A stretch of DNA of 8,604 nt from Reyranella sp. Lineage in GTDB: Bacteria > Pseudomonadota > Alphaproteobacteria > Reyranellales > Reyranellaceae. Shown piece by piece: positions 1 through 7,244 of the stretch; positions within the stretch are counted from its first letter, which is position 1, and each line of letters starts with the position of its first letter. Made by a program: the position numbers and the translations under genes. The stretch is taken from contig SCVT01000486.1 in assembly GCA_004296815.1 (NCBI GenBank), forward strand, positions 1-8,604, written 5' to 3'. A model generated the notes under the pieces. The model had not been told where the DNA came from and did no database searches. It worked only from the letters and a program-made list of their open reading frames with translations.

Positions 1-1
1 C

Positions 2-1579
<1,578 letters not shown>

Positions 1580-1603
1580 AGCCGCAACGGAGACCACAAA
1601 GAG

Positions 1604-1638
1604 AAAGCCCCGGTCGAAGGACCGGGGCTTTTTCTTTT
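1604..1638. terminator. Bidirectional intrinsic terminator between hppA and bamE
   Basis: A perfect 12-bp stem (1604-1615 pairing with 1620-1631) encloses a 4-nt GAAG loop. On the plus strand it runs into TTTTTCTTTT, and on the minus strand into TTTCTCTTT, so it can end both hppA transcription (stop 24 nt upstream) and bamE transcription (stop 20 nt away on the other side). Shared terminators between convergent genes are common. Confidence 0.93.
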
Positions 1639-1658
1639 GGCTCGCCGCGAAGCCGCGA

Positions 1659-2153
1659 TCAGCTGCCGCCGGTGGTCGGCGCGCCGGGGGCGGTTTCCTT
1701 CTTCGGACCGGTGAACTTGCCGACGTTGCCCAGCACCTGCTCGAGGATCGTCAGCTCCTTGCCCGAGGTCGGCGTGATGCGCTGGACCATCTGGATGTCC
1801 TGCGCGTCCTTCAGGTCGTAGTTCTTGAGGCCCGACACGCGGCCGTCGTCGTTGAAGGTGATCTGGAGGACCTTCTGGGCGCTGATCTTGGGCTTGGTGA
1901 AGGCCCAGTATTCCTGGGTCTCGCTGATGTAGTACCAGATGTTCGGGTTGAACGTGGCGACCGCCGAGGGCGAGCCGATCAGGCGGACCACGTCCTCGCG
2001 GCTCTGCGCGCCGACCTCGAGCTTCTCGACCGAGCCCGGTGTCGCGGCGAAGCCGCGCTGGTCGACGGTATTATCGCAGGCGGCGAGGGCCATAGCGGCC
2101 GGGGCGAGGAGGGCGCCGAGCAGGAGGCGCGAAAGCGGGACGGTGCGACGCAT
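1659..2153 (-). CDS. bamE: Outer membrane protein assembly factor BamE (SmpA/OmlA lipoprotein)
   Basis: Small lipoprotein subunit of the BAM complex, which folds and inserts beta-barrel proteins into the outer membrane. The 164-residue product starts with a positively charged signal peptide and hydrophobic core ending in a lipobox L23-A24-A25-C26, so Cys26 should be lipidated after cleavage by signal peptidase II. The rest is the SmpA/OmlA domain: a helical part around VGAQSREDVVRLIGSPS (about 47-63), strands around NIWYYISETQEYWAF, a KVLQITFNDDGRVSGL strand-turn-strand, and the alphaproteobacterial ending TPTSGKELTILEQVLGNVG. A short Gly/Pro/Thr tail follows. The residue after the lipidated Cys is Asp, the E. 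coli inner-membrane retention residue, which is odd for an outer membrane protein. The gene is transcribed alone, divergent from the bc1 chaperone gene. The ATG at 2153 is chosen because it gives a complete signal peptide; its Shine-Dalgarno sequence is weak. Confidence 0.94.
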   Translation of the reverse strand: MRRTVPLSRLLLGALLAPAAMALAACDNTVDQRGFAATPGSVEKLEVGAQSREDVVRLIGSPSAVATFNPNIWYYISETQEYWAFTKPKISAQKVLQITFNDDGRVSGLKNYDLKDAQDIQMVQRITPTSGKELTILEQVLGNVGKFTGPKKETAPGAPTTGGS

Positions 2154-2188
2154 GGACGGCTTCTTGGCTTCGCGGGAAGAGGGGCTGC

Positions 2189-2217
2189 AAGATGTCGCGG
2201 TCGGCCCCGCCGGTCAA
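2189..2217 (-). promoter_or_regulatory. Possible sigma70-type promoter for bamE
   Basis: Read on the minus strand, TTGACC (2217-2212) is separated by 17 nt from CATCTT (2194-2189), about 36 nt upstream of the bamE start codon. The -35 is good and the -10 is poor (three of six consensus bases). This is prediction by eye only. Confidence 0.35.
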
Positions 2218-2222
2218 CCGGC
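2209..2222. promoter_or_regulatory. Palindrome in the bamE / bc1-chaperone divergent region
   Basis: GCCGGT-CA-ACCGGC is a perfect 6-bp inverted repeat with a 2-nt centre. It overlaps the -35 hexamer of the predicted bamE promoter, where a repressor operator could sit. It is short and GC-rich, so it may be chance; no regulator can be named. Confidence 0.25.
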
Positions 2223-2237
2223 CGGCCTGTCGCGGAT

Positions 2238-2246
2238 GGGGAGGAG
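2238..2246 (+). promoter_or_regulatory. Shine-Dalgarno sequence that decides the GTG start at 2254
   Basis: GGGGAGGAG lies 7 nt before GTG at 2254. An in-frame ATG at 2236 is adjacent to this sequence and has no comparable ribosome binding site of its own, so the GTG is the better start for the bc1 chaperone gene. Confidence 0.75.
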
Positions 2247-2253
2247 TAGCAGC

Positions 2254-2748
2254 GTGTTCCGTCGTCGCAAGCCCGAGGAAGACTTCGCCGCCGCCGTCTA
2301 TCGCCGGACGGCCGAGCAGGCACGCGCGCCGGAGCTGTTCGAGGCCTGCGGCATTCCCGACACGCTCGACGGCCGCTTCGATTCGCTCGCACTCCATGCA
2401 GCGCTCATGATCGACCGGCTGCGTCGCGAGCCGGACGGCGAGGCGGTGGCGCAGGCCTTCTTCGATGCCATGTTCAGCCACCTCGACCTCACCCTGCGCG
2501 AGATCGGCGTCCAGGACCTGGGCGTCGGCCGGCGCATCAAGGTCATGGCCGAGGGCCTGCATGGCCGGGCGCTGGCCTACCGCGAAGCCCTGAATGGCGG
2601 GGAGATGCCCCTCGTGGAGGTCTTGCGCCGCAATGCCTATGGCGGTAGGCCGCCCGAGGACCCGCAGGCGGTCGGCCGCCTCGAGACACATGTCCGTCGC
2701 TATGCCGGCCAGCTCGAGGCCACGGCACGCCGGGATTTGGTGAATTAG
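2254..2748 (+). CDS. Ubiquinol-cytochrome c chaperone family protein (CBP3-like)
   Basis: Bacterial relative of mitochondrial Cbp3, which helps cytochrome b mature and the bc1 complex (respiratory complex III) assemble; in bacteria that role is inferred from the family. The 164-residue product begins MFRRRKPEEDF and is mainly helical. Family features are GIPDTLDGRFDSLALHAALMIDRL (about 35-58), QAFFDAMFSHLDLTLREIGVQDLGVGRRIKVMAEGLHGRALAYREAL, and a C-terminal helix LETHVRRYAGQLEA. There is no signal peptide or membrane segment, so it should be cytosolic or membrane-peripheral. The frame is open upstream through the bamE region, but that part is only the antisense of bamE. GTG at 2254 is chosen for its strong Shine-Dalgarno sequence and because homologues start at this point. 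Its TAG stop lies 4 nt before the next gene, so the two are almost certainly one operon. Confidence 0.88.
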   Translation: MFRRRKPEEDFAAAVYRRTAEQARAPELFEACGIPDTLDGRFDSLALHAALMIDRLRREPDGEAVAQAFFDAMFSHLDLTLREIGVQDLGVGRRIKVMAEGLHGRALAYREALNGGEMPLVEVLRRNAYGGRPPEDPQAVGRLETHVRRYAGQLEATARRDLVN

Positions 2749-2752
2749 GAAA

Positions 2753-3337
2753 ATGTCTCAACACATTGGTAAAGAACAAAAACCCGAGCTCGAGCGGATC
2801 GTCGACCTCGATCGCATGGGCAACAAAGGCACGGCGATCGAGATCGTGGCCAGCGACAGCGAGCGAGCAGCGCTCGCCAAGCGCTTCGGATTCCTCGGTC
2901 TTCCGGCCTTCTCGGCGCGCGTCACGGTCGACGGCCGGCCTGGCGGGCGGGTCGTCGTCGAGGGGCGCCTGAAGGGGCGGCTGGTGCAGGCCTGCATCCT
3001 CAGCCTCGAGCCGGTCACCCAGGAGCTGGACGATGCCTTCCGGCTGGTGTTTGCCGAAAATCTGGCCGACGAGCGTGATCCGGAGAGTGGCGAGGCCGTC
3101 CTGAACGCCCAGGCGGATGCGCCCGAGCCGCTCGAGGGGAATTTGCTCGATGTCGGCGAGATTGTCGCCGAACAGCTCTCCCTGACCGCGGATCCCTATC
3201 CCCGGCGGCCCGGCATGAAGCTCGACGATGTGCTGCCCAAGCCGCGGGGCGGGGGCCGGAAAGCCCAGCCGGAGCAGCGGCGGCACCCTTTTGCCGGCCT
3301 GGCGGCCCTGAAGGACAAACCCCGCCGCGACCGCTAA
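2753..3337 (+). CDS. YceD family protein (DUF177)
   Basis: Member of the YceD/DUF177 family, which is widely encoded next to rpmF. The E. coli and plant members have been linked to 23S rRNA or ribosome large-subunit maturation; the molecular function here is inference. The 194-residue product shows the alphaproteobacterial pattern: an N-terminal [11 protein letters not shown] segment, [23 protein letters not shown] (about 33-55), the strand region [30 protein letters not shown] with one Cys, an acidic linker, then [29 protein letters not shown] (about 124-152) and a basic tail ending [12 protein letters not shown]. It starts at ATG 2753 with TTAGGA just upstream, partly inside the stop of the preceding gene, which suggests translational coupling. 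It is soluble, with no signal peptide. The family call is firm; the function is less so. Confidence 0.9.
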   Translation: MSQHIGKEQKPELERIVDLDRMGNKGTAIEIVASDSERAALAKRFGFLGLPAFSARVTVDGRPGGRVVVEGRLKGRLVQACILSLEPVTQELDDAFRLVFAENLADERDPESGEAVLNAQADAPEPLEGNLLDVGEIVAEQLSLTADPYPRRPGMKLDDVLPKPRGGGRKAQPEQRRHPFAGLAALKDKPRRDR

Positions 3338-3379
3338 ATTGTTGCGGCGGTGGAGCGATTTGGCTAGAGAAGGCCGCCC

Positions 3380-3412
3380 GCCGCGCCTATAGAGCGCGGC
3401 CGCAGCTTTTTT
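3380..3412 (+). terminator. Hairpin plus T-run after yceD: weak terminator or attenuator
   Basis: A perfect 7-bp stem (GCCGCGC 3380-3386 with GCGCGGC 3394-3400) has a 7-nt loop CTATAGA, and a run of six T follows at 3407-3412. The T-run is separated from the stem by CGCAGC, which weakens the terminator reading. An alternative 6-bp pairing, 3372-3377 with 3396-3401, is mutually exclusive with it. It could end the chaperone-yceD transcript or regulate read-through into rpmF. Confidence 0.4.
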
Positions 3413-3444
3413 GGGACAGGCGCCAGCAGGTGCAGCGCCGTCCC
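3413..3444 (+). promoter_or_regulatory. 5' leader hairpin immediately upstream of the rpmF ribosome binding site
   Basis: GGGAC (3413-3417) pairs with GTCCC (3440-3444), and GGCGC (3419-3423) pairs with GCGCC (3435-3439), with one bulged A (3418) and an 11-nt loop. The 10-bp, very GC-rich stem ends 5 nt before the GGAG of rpmF at 3450-3453. The pairing is directly visible; a regulatory role is inference. Confidence 0.4.
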
Positions 3445-3459
3445 GTCGTGGAGATCGTC

Positions 3460-3654
3460 ATGGCAGTTCCCAAGAAAAAGGTTTCGAAGTCCCGCCGCAA
3501 CATGCGCCGCGCGCACCACGCGCTGCCGTCGATGGCCTACATGGAGTGCAAGAACTGTGGCGAGCTGAAGCGCCCGCACACGGTTTGCACTCATTGCGGC
3601 TATTACCGCGAGGACATGCCGGTCCTGGCCGACAGCGCGTCGGCTGAGAAGTAA
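3460..3654 (+). CDS. rpmF: 50S ribosomal protein L32, zinc-ribbon (C+) form
   Basis: Structural protein of the large ribosomal subunit. The 64-residue product begins [17 protein letters not shown], the basic rRNA-binding N-terminus typical of L32. It then carries a complete zinc ribbon, Cys30-X2-Cys33 and Cys43-X2-Cys46, followed by GYYRED and a short acidic tail. Many alphaproteobacteria have the cysteine-free form, so the four-cysteine form is informative about lineage. The ATG at 3460 has GGAG at 3450-3453. A GTG 30 nt upstream in frame would add ten residues not found in L32 and lies inside the leader hairpin, so it is rejected. plsX follows after 52 nt, the widespread rpmF-plsX-fabH order. 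Confidence 0.97.
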   Translation: MAVPKKKVSKSRRNMRRAHHALPSMAYMECKNCGELKRPHTVCTHCGYYREDMPVLADSASAEK

Positions 3655-3706
3655 CCAGCAGCACGCCGCCGGCGATGCGCTGGCACTCGACAGGCGGAGC
3701 ACACCG

Positions 3707-4780
3707 ATGAGCGCGGACAAGATCGTCCTGGCGCTCGACGGCATGGGCGGCGACCAGGCACCCGATGTGGTGGTGAACGGCGCCGACATCGCGCGCGAGC
3801 GCTATCCCGGCACGTCCTTCCTGCTGTTCGGCGACCCGGCGCGCCTGAAGCCGCTGGTCGACAAGCGCAAGGGGCTCGCCCAGGTCCTCGAGATCGTGCC
3901 GGCGGAAGACACCGTGCTGGCCGAGGACAAGCCGTCCTTCGCGCTGCGCCGCCGCCGCAAGTCGAGCATGTGGCTGGCCGTCGACGCCGCCGCGCAGGGC
4001 AATGCCGACACCGTCGTCTCGGCCGGCAACACCGGCGCGCTGCTCGCCATCTCCATGTTCGCGATGCGCACGGTCGAGGGCGCCCACCGCCCGGCGCTCG
4101 CCTCGTTCATCCCGACGGCGCGCGGCGAAAGTGTCATGCTCGACCTCGGCGCCAACCTCGAGTGCGATGCCGACAACCTCGCCGAGTTCGCGGTGATGGG
4201 CAGCGTCTTCGCCCAGGTCCTGCTGGGCCTCGACAAGCCGACGGTCGGCCTGCTGAACGTCGGCTCGGAAGAGGAAAAGGGCCACGAGGAGCTGCGGCAG
4301 GCCGCTGGCCGGCTCCGTCGCGCCGGCTCGCCGGTCAACTTTCACGGCTTCGTCGAGGGCAACGACATCGGCGCCGGCCTGGTCGACGTGGTCGTGACGG
4401 ACGGCTTCACCGGCAACGTGGCGCTGAAGTCGATCGAGGGCACGGCCAAGCTCTACACGCAGTTCGTGCGCGACGCCTTCCGGACCTCGACCTTCGCCAA
4501 GATCGGCTATCTCTTTGCCTCGGGCGCCTGGGTGAAGCTGCGCAAGCGCGTCGATCCGCGCCGCTACAATGGCGGCGTGTTCCTGGGCCTTAACGGGGTC
4601 TGCGTGAAGAGCCACGGCGGCACGGACGCGCTGGGCTTCGCCTATGCGATCGGCGTGGCCGTCGATCTCGTCCGCTACGAATACAAGAACAAGCTTGTCG
4701 AGGGCCTGGCCCGGTTGCGCGAGGTCACCTCGACGGCCGAAGCGTCGCCGGCCCTGCAGGCCGGCGGAGGGGCCGAGTGA
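3707..4780 (+). CDS. plsX: Phosphate acyltransferase PlsX
   Basis: Converts acyl-ACP and inorganic phosphate to acyl-phosphate, the acyl donor that PlsY uses for glycerol-3-phosphate in phospholipid synthesis; it is a peripheral membrane protein in the cytoplasm. The 357-residue length is normal. Family motifs in order are [12 protein letters not shown] (about 8-19), [20 protein letters not shown] (75-94), [12 protein letters not shown] (103-114), [14 protein letters not shown] (145-158), [14 protein letters not shown] (184-197), [10 protein letters not shown] (212-221), [17 protein letters not shown] (229-245) and the C-terminal [20 protein letters not shown]. The ATG at 3707 follows GGCGGAG with 7 nt spacing. 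The last codon and stop overlap the fabH start by 4 bp (GTGA), so the two are translationally coupled and probably share an mRNA with rpmF. Confidence 0.97.
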   Translation: MSADKIVLALDGMGGDQAPDVVVNGADIARERYPGTSFLLFGDPARLKPLVDKRKGLAQVLEIVPAEDTVLAEDKPSFALRRRRKSSMWLAVDAAAQGNADTVVSAGNTGALLAISMFAMRTVEGAHRPALASFIPTARGESVMLDLGANLECDADNLAEFAVMGSVFAQVLLGLDKPTVGLLNVGSEEEKGHEELRQAAGRLRRAGSPVNFHGFVEGNDIGAGLVDVVVTDGFTGNVALKSIEGTAKLYTQFVRDAFRTSTFAKIGYLFASGAWVKLRKRVDPRRYNGGVFLGLNGVCVKSHGGTDALGFAYAIGVAVDLVRYEYKNKLVEGLARLREVTSTAEASPALQAGGGAE

Positions 4781-5748
4781 TTCGTTCTGTCGTCCAGGGC
4801 TGCGGTTCCTACCTGCCGGAGCGTCTCGTCACCAACGAGGAGCTCGCCAAGAAAGTCGACACCTCCGACGAGTGGATCCAGCAGCGCACCGGCATCAAGC
4901 AGCGCCACATCGCAGCGGACGGCGAGTTCACCTCCCATCTCGCGATCAAGGCCTCGCAGCGGGCGCTCGATCATGCCGGCGTGAAGGTATCCGACCTCGA
5001 TCTCATCGTGCTGGCCACGGCGACGCCGGACGAGACGTTCCCCGCGACCGCCACCCGCGTGCAGGCCGCACTCGGCATGACCAAGGGCGCGGCGTTCGAT
5101 GTCCAAGCGGTCTGCGCCGGCTTCGTGTACGGCGTCTCGGTCGCCGACAGCCTCATCAAGAACGGCCTGGCCTCGACAGCGCTGGTGATCGGTGCCGAGA
5201 CCTTCTCGCGCATCCTCGACTGGAACGACCGCGGCACCTGCGTGCTGTTCGGTGACGGCGCCGGCGCGATCGTGCTGAAGGCGGAGCAGGGAGCCGGCAC
5301 CTCGGCCGACCGCGGCATCCTCGCCAACGCGCTCCATTCCGACGGCCGCCAGCACGACATCCTCTATGTCGACGGCGGGCCGTCCTCGACCCGGACCACC
5401 GGCTTCCTGCGCATGGAAGGCAAGGAGGTCTTCAAGCACGCCGTCGTAAACATGGCGGCGGTCGTGGGCGAGGTCCTGGAAAAGGCCGGCCTCGAGCCCA
5501 AAGACATCGACTGGCTGGTCCCGCATCAGGCCAACAAGCGCATCATCGACGGGACGGGCCGCAAGCTCGGCCTGCCGCCCGAGCGGGTGGTCGTCACCGT
5601 CGACCGGCACGCCAACACCTCGGCCGCCTCGATCCCGCTGGCCCTCGACACGGCCGTCAAGGACGGGCGCATCAAGCGGGGCGACCTGCTGCTGATGGAA
5701 GGCATCGGCGGTGGCCTGTCCTGGGGCGCATCGCTCGTTCGCTGGTAA
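4777..5748 (+). CDS. fabH: Beta-ketoacyl-ACP synthase III (FabH)
   Basis: Starts each fatty-acid chain by condensing acetyl-CoA (or another acyl-CoA) with malonyl-ACP in the cytoplasm. The 323-residue product has the thiolase fold with the full catalytic triad: Cys113 in DVQAVCAGF, His250 in [11 protein letters not shown], and Asn280 in [15 protein letters not shown]. Other family marks are [18 protein letters not shown] near the N-terminus, [38 protein letters not shown] and the C-terminal [15 protein letters not shown]. The GTG start at 4777 overlaps the plsX stop (GTGA) and gives exactly the expected N-terminus ([14 protein letters not shown]), so translation probably depends on ribosomes finishing plsX. 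The TAA stop is followed by 135 nt before ihfA with no convincing terminator. Substrate chain-length preference cannot be read from sequence. Confidence 0.97.
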   Translation: MIRSVVQGCGSYLPERLVTNEELAKKVDTSDEWIQQRTGIKQRHIAADGEFTSHLAIKASQRALDHAGVKVSDLDLIVLATATPDETFPATATRVQAALGMTKGAAFDVQAVCAGFVYGVSVADSLIKNGLASTALVIGAETFSRILDWNDRGTCVLFGDGAGAIVLKAEQGAGTSADRGILANALHSDGRQHDILYVDGGPSSTRTTGFLRMEGKEVFKHAVVNMAAVVGEVLEKAGLEPKDIDWLVPHQANKRIIDGTGRKLGLPPERVVVTVDRHANTSAASIPLALDTAVKDGRIKRGDLLLMEGIGGGLSWGASLVRW

Positions 5749-5827
5749 TTTTCACCGACCGGGCAGAACGGCCGGTAACGGAACGAGAACAGACGGCGAT
5801 TCAAGGCCAGCCTCTATCCCACTGATA

Positions 5828-5856
5828 TTGACCGCTTTCCCTCCTTACGTTATGCA
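5828..5856 (+). promoter_or_regulatory. Predicted sigma70-type promoter for ihfA
   Basis: TTGACC (5828-5833), a 17-nt spacer and TATGCA (5851-5856) lie about 30 nt before the ihfA start. The -35 matches five of six consensus bases and the -10 three of six. It would give ihfA and the MerR-like gene their own transcript, separate from plsX-fabH. The rest of the 5749-5883 gap contains only a weak imperfect hairpin around ACCGG/CCGGT with no T-run. Confidence 0.5.
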
Positions 5857-5883
5857 TTAACTGGGGGAAGGAAGGGTACCGGA

Positions 5884-6195
5884 GTGGAAGGCCGGACTGT
5901 CACACGCGCCGATTTGAGCGAGTCCGTGTTCCAGGAAGTGGGACTGTCTCGCAACGAATCCAGCGATCTCGTTGAGACGATTCTCTCCGAGGTCGTGGAA
6001 GCTTTGGCGCGTGGCGAGTCGGTGAAGATCTCGTCGTTCGGGAGCTTCACGGTTCGCGACAAGGGACAGCGCGTCGGCCGCAACCCGAAGACGGGGCAGG
6101 AGGTTCCGATCCTGCCGCGTCGCGTACTCGTCTTTCGAGCGTCGAACGTCCTGAAATCACTGATCAATGGGGCGCCCGGCGAGATCAAGGGGTAG
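5884..6195 (+). CDS. ihfA: Integration host factor subunit alpha
   Basis: Alpha subunit of IHF, the sequence-preferring DNA-bending protein of the nucleoid, which pairs with IhfB and takes part in transcription, replication and recombination. The 103-residue product carries the whole HU/IHF fold: helices [20 protein letters not shown] and [17 protein letters not shown], the strand motif [22 protein letters not shown], and the DNA-binding arm with Arg66-Asn67-Pro68, where the proline is the one that intercalates into DNA. The motif [19 protein letters not shown] is typical of IhfA rather than HU. The start is GTG at 5884, with AGGAAGGG about 7 nt upstream; no ATG lies nearby in frame. The gene has its own predicted promoter and is followed after 24 nt by the MerR-like gene, a pairing conserved in many proteobacteria. 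Confidence 0.95.
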   Translation: MEGRTVTRADLSESVFQEVGLSRNESSDLVETILSEVVEALARGESVKISSFGSFTVRDKGQRVGRNPKTGQEVPILPRRVLVFRASNVLKSLINGAPGEIKG

Positions 6196-6219
6196 TTGGG
6201 GATATGTGGGGGTTCAGAC

Positions 6220-6750
6220 ATGGCCGTTTCGGTTCAGACCGTCGAAAGGCGGGTTGAGAAGTCGGCGCAAGCCTTTCGCACGATCAGCGAAGTCGCGACC
6301 GAGTTGGATGTGCCGCAGCACGTGCTGCGGTTCTGGGAAAGCAAGTTCAGCCAGGTTCGTCCGCTGAAGCGCGGCGGCGGGCGCCGCTACTATCGGCCGG
6401 AGGACATCGACCTCCTGCGCCGCATCCGCACGCTGCTCTACGAAGACGGCTACACCATCAAGGGTGTGCAGCGTCTCCTGAAGGAAGGCCGCGGCCGCCT
6501 GCCGGCGCAGCGGCTCGACCTTGCCGCGGAGAGCGCGCTCGAGAGCCTGCGTATCGTGTCGGCCCGCGCCGAGGCGATGGCGGGAGGCGCCACGCGCCAG
6601 CCGCTGCCGCGCACTGGCCCGCAGCCCTCGACCACGACCCCGCGCGCCGCTGTGCTCGACCTGCACAAGCGCCGGGAGATCGAGTCGGTGCTCGAGGACC
6701 TCGAGCAGGCGCTGACGTCGCTGCGCAGCACGCTGAAGGCGCACAACTAG
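6220..6750 (+). CDS. MerR family transcriptional regulator (ihfA-linked type)
   Basis: DNA-binding regulator of the MerR superfamily. The 176-residue product has the winged helix-turn-helix near its N-terminus: [25 protein letters not shown] (about 19-43), then [41 protein letters not shown] (50-90). A low-complexity Ala/Arg/Pro linker follows, then a C-terminal predicted helix [28 protein letters not shown] that probably mediates dimerisation. There is no cysteine cluster, so it is not an obvious metal sensor, and the effector and targets are unknown. The ATG at 6220 is preferred, with GTGGGGG about 7 nt upstream; an in-frame TTG at 6196, directly after the ihfA stop, would add only eight residues. 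This regulator type follows ihfA in many alphaproteobacteria, often with a tRNA-Pro gene after it, which is absent here. Confidence 0.9.
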   Translation: MAVSVQTVERRVEKSAQAFRTISEVATELDVPQHVLRFWESKFSQVRPLKRGGGRRYYRPEDIDLLRRIRTLLYEDGYTIKGVQRLLKEGRGRLPAQRLDLAAESALESLRIVSARAEAMAGGATRQPLPRTGPQPSTTTPRAAVLDLHKRREIESVLEDLEQALTSLRSTLKAHN

Positions 6751-6806
6751 ACGTCGACAAGTTCGACGCCGGCGAGCCAGACTCAAGGGCTTGCCATTAC
6801 TTCCTT

Positions 6807-6834
6807 CGATTGCCACCAGATCGGGTGGCAATTG
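6807..6834. other. Long hairpin in the intergenic region after the MerR-like gene
   Basis: ATTGCCACC (6809-6817) and GGTGGCAAT (6824-6832) form a perfect 9-bp stem around loop AGATCG, extended by a G-T wobble and a C-G pair to 11 bp. There is no T-run after it on the plus strand. A smaller 6-bp hairpin (CGTCGA 6752-6757 with TCGACG 6763-6768) sits right after the MerR-like stop. These could be processing or termination signals or part of a small RNA; the role is unknown. Confidence 0.45.
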
Positions 6835-6864
6835 TAAGAGAGTGTATCAAGTATCTGATTTTAC

Positions 6865-6880
6865 TTGGGTTTTTTCCCAA
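6865..6880. repeat. Short inverted repeat around a T6 tract
   Basis: TTGGG (6865-6869) and CCCAA (6876-6880) flank TTTTTT. The surrounding 6835-6900 stretch is clearly more AT-rich than the coding regions on both sides. It lies in the 188-nt gap (6751-6938) ahead of the 101-residue gene and may be part of its control region or simply a bendable A-tract. Confidence 0.35.
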
Positions 6881-6938
6881 CCAGCGTATCTTGATCGGCG
6901 AGGGGCTTTTAACGGTATCGTCATAGGGGGACGTCGCC

Positions 6939-7244
6939 GTGTTTGCAGATCGCGATCCGATGCGCCAGCCGGCGCAGTCGTTCAATGCGTTCGCGTTGAA
7001 CGACAACGAGTTGTCGGGTGAGCTTCCGACACTTCATGAAATCCTGTACCTGCGCCGGGGCCTGACCCAGGCGGGCGGCAAGCTGCCGCTGTTCGACCTG
7101 GACGGTCAAAGCATCGACGAGGCGATCGTCCGTCGTTGCATCGACCGCGGCTGGGCCGAACCGTGGTTCAACAACCCGCTGAAGCCCGAGTGGCTGGTCT
7201 GCAAGCTCACGGCAGCGGGCCGGCGGGTTGCCCAAGCGCTGTAG
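6939..7244 (+). CDS. Hypothetical protein with winged-helix-like C-terminal half
   Basis: I do not recognise a named family. The 101-residue product is soluble, with no signal peptide or membrane segment. The N-terminal third is Asn/Gln/Ala-rich and probably flexible. From about residue 30 there is a helix (LPTLHEILYLRRGLTQAG), then SIDEAIVRRCIDRGWAEPWF (about 58-77) and a wing-like ending EWLVCKLTAAGRRVAQAL. A recognition-helix-like segment followed by LTAAGRR resembles the end of MarR-type winged helices, but the domain is short, so DNA binding is only a guess. The GTG at 6939 is preferred because AGGGGGA lies 7 nt upstream; an ATG at 6960 lacks such a site. Its TAG stop abuts the ATG of the next gene. 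Coding-type composition and the good ribosome binding site make a real gene likely. Confidence 0.7.
   Translation: MFADRDPMRQPAQSFNAFALNDNELSGELPTLHEILYLRRGLTQAGGKLPLFDLDGQSIDEAIVRRCIDRGWAEPWFNNPLKPEWLVCKLTAAGRRVAQAL

Noticed and set aside
1939..2253. N-terminal extension of the bc1 chaperone gene by about 105 codons
   Set aside because: The extension is the antisense of bamE and has no family similarity. The GTG at 2254 has a strong Shine-Dalgarno sequence and gives the expected N-terminus.
3360..3393. Promoter TTGGCT / TATAGA ahead of rpmF
   Set aside because: The spacer would be 22 nt, too long for a sigma70 promoter, and TATAGA lies in the loop of the 3380-3400 hairpin.
3458..4615. Long open frame on the minus strand across plsX (385 codons)
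   Set aside because: It is the antisense of secure genes (plsX and rpmF) in GC-rich DNA, where stop codons are rare in such frames. Its His/Arg/Ala/Gly-rich translation resembles no protein family.
4675..5610. Minus-strand open frame across fabH (311 codons)
   Set aside because: It is antisense to a complete FabH with an intact catalytic triad; composition and lack of any motif mark it as a shadow.
5757..5775. Terminator after fabH around ACCGG / CCGGT
   Set aside because: The stem is only about 5 bp with a mismatch beyond it, and no T-run follows.
5845..5861. CtrA-like site (TTAA-N7-TTAA) upstream of ihfA
   Set aside because: Only the second half (TTAAC) is intact. The first half is TTAC and the spacing is 8, so it does not meet the motif.
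6751..6938. tRNA-Pro gene expected after the MerR-like gene
   Set aside because: No T-arm (GGTTCGAATCC-like), anticodon stem or CCA end is present, and the hairpins seen do not form a cloverleaf.
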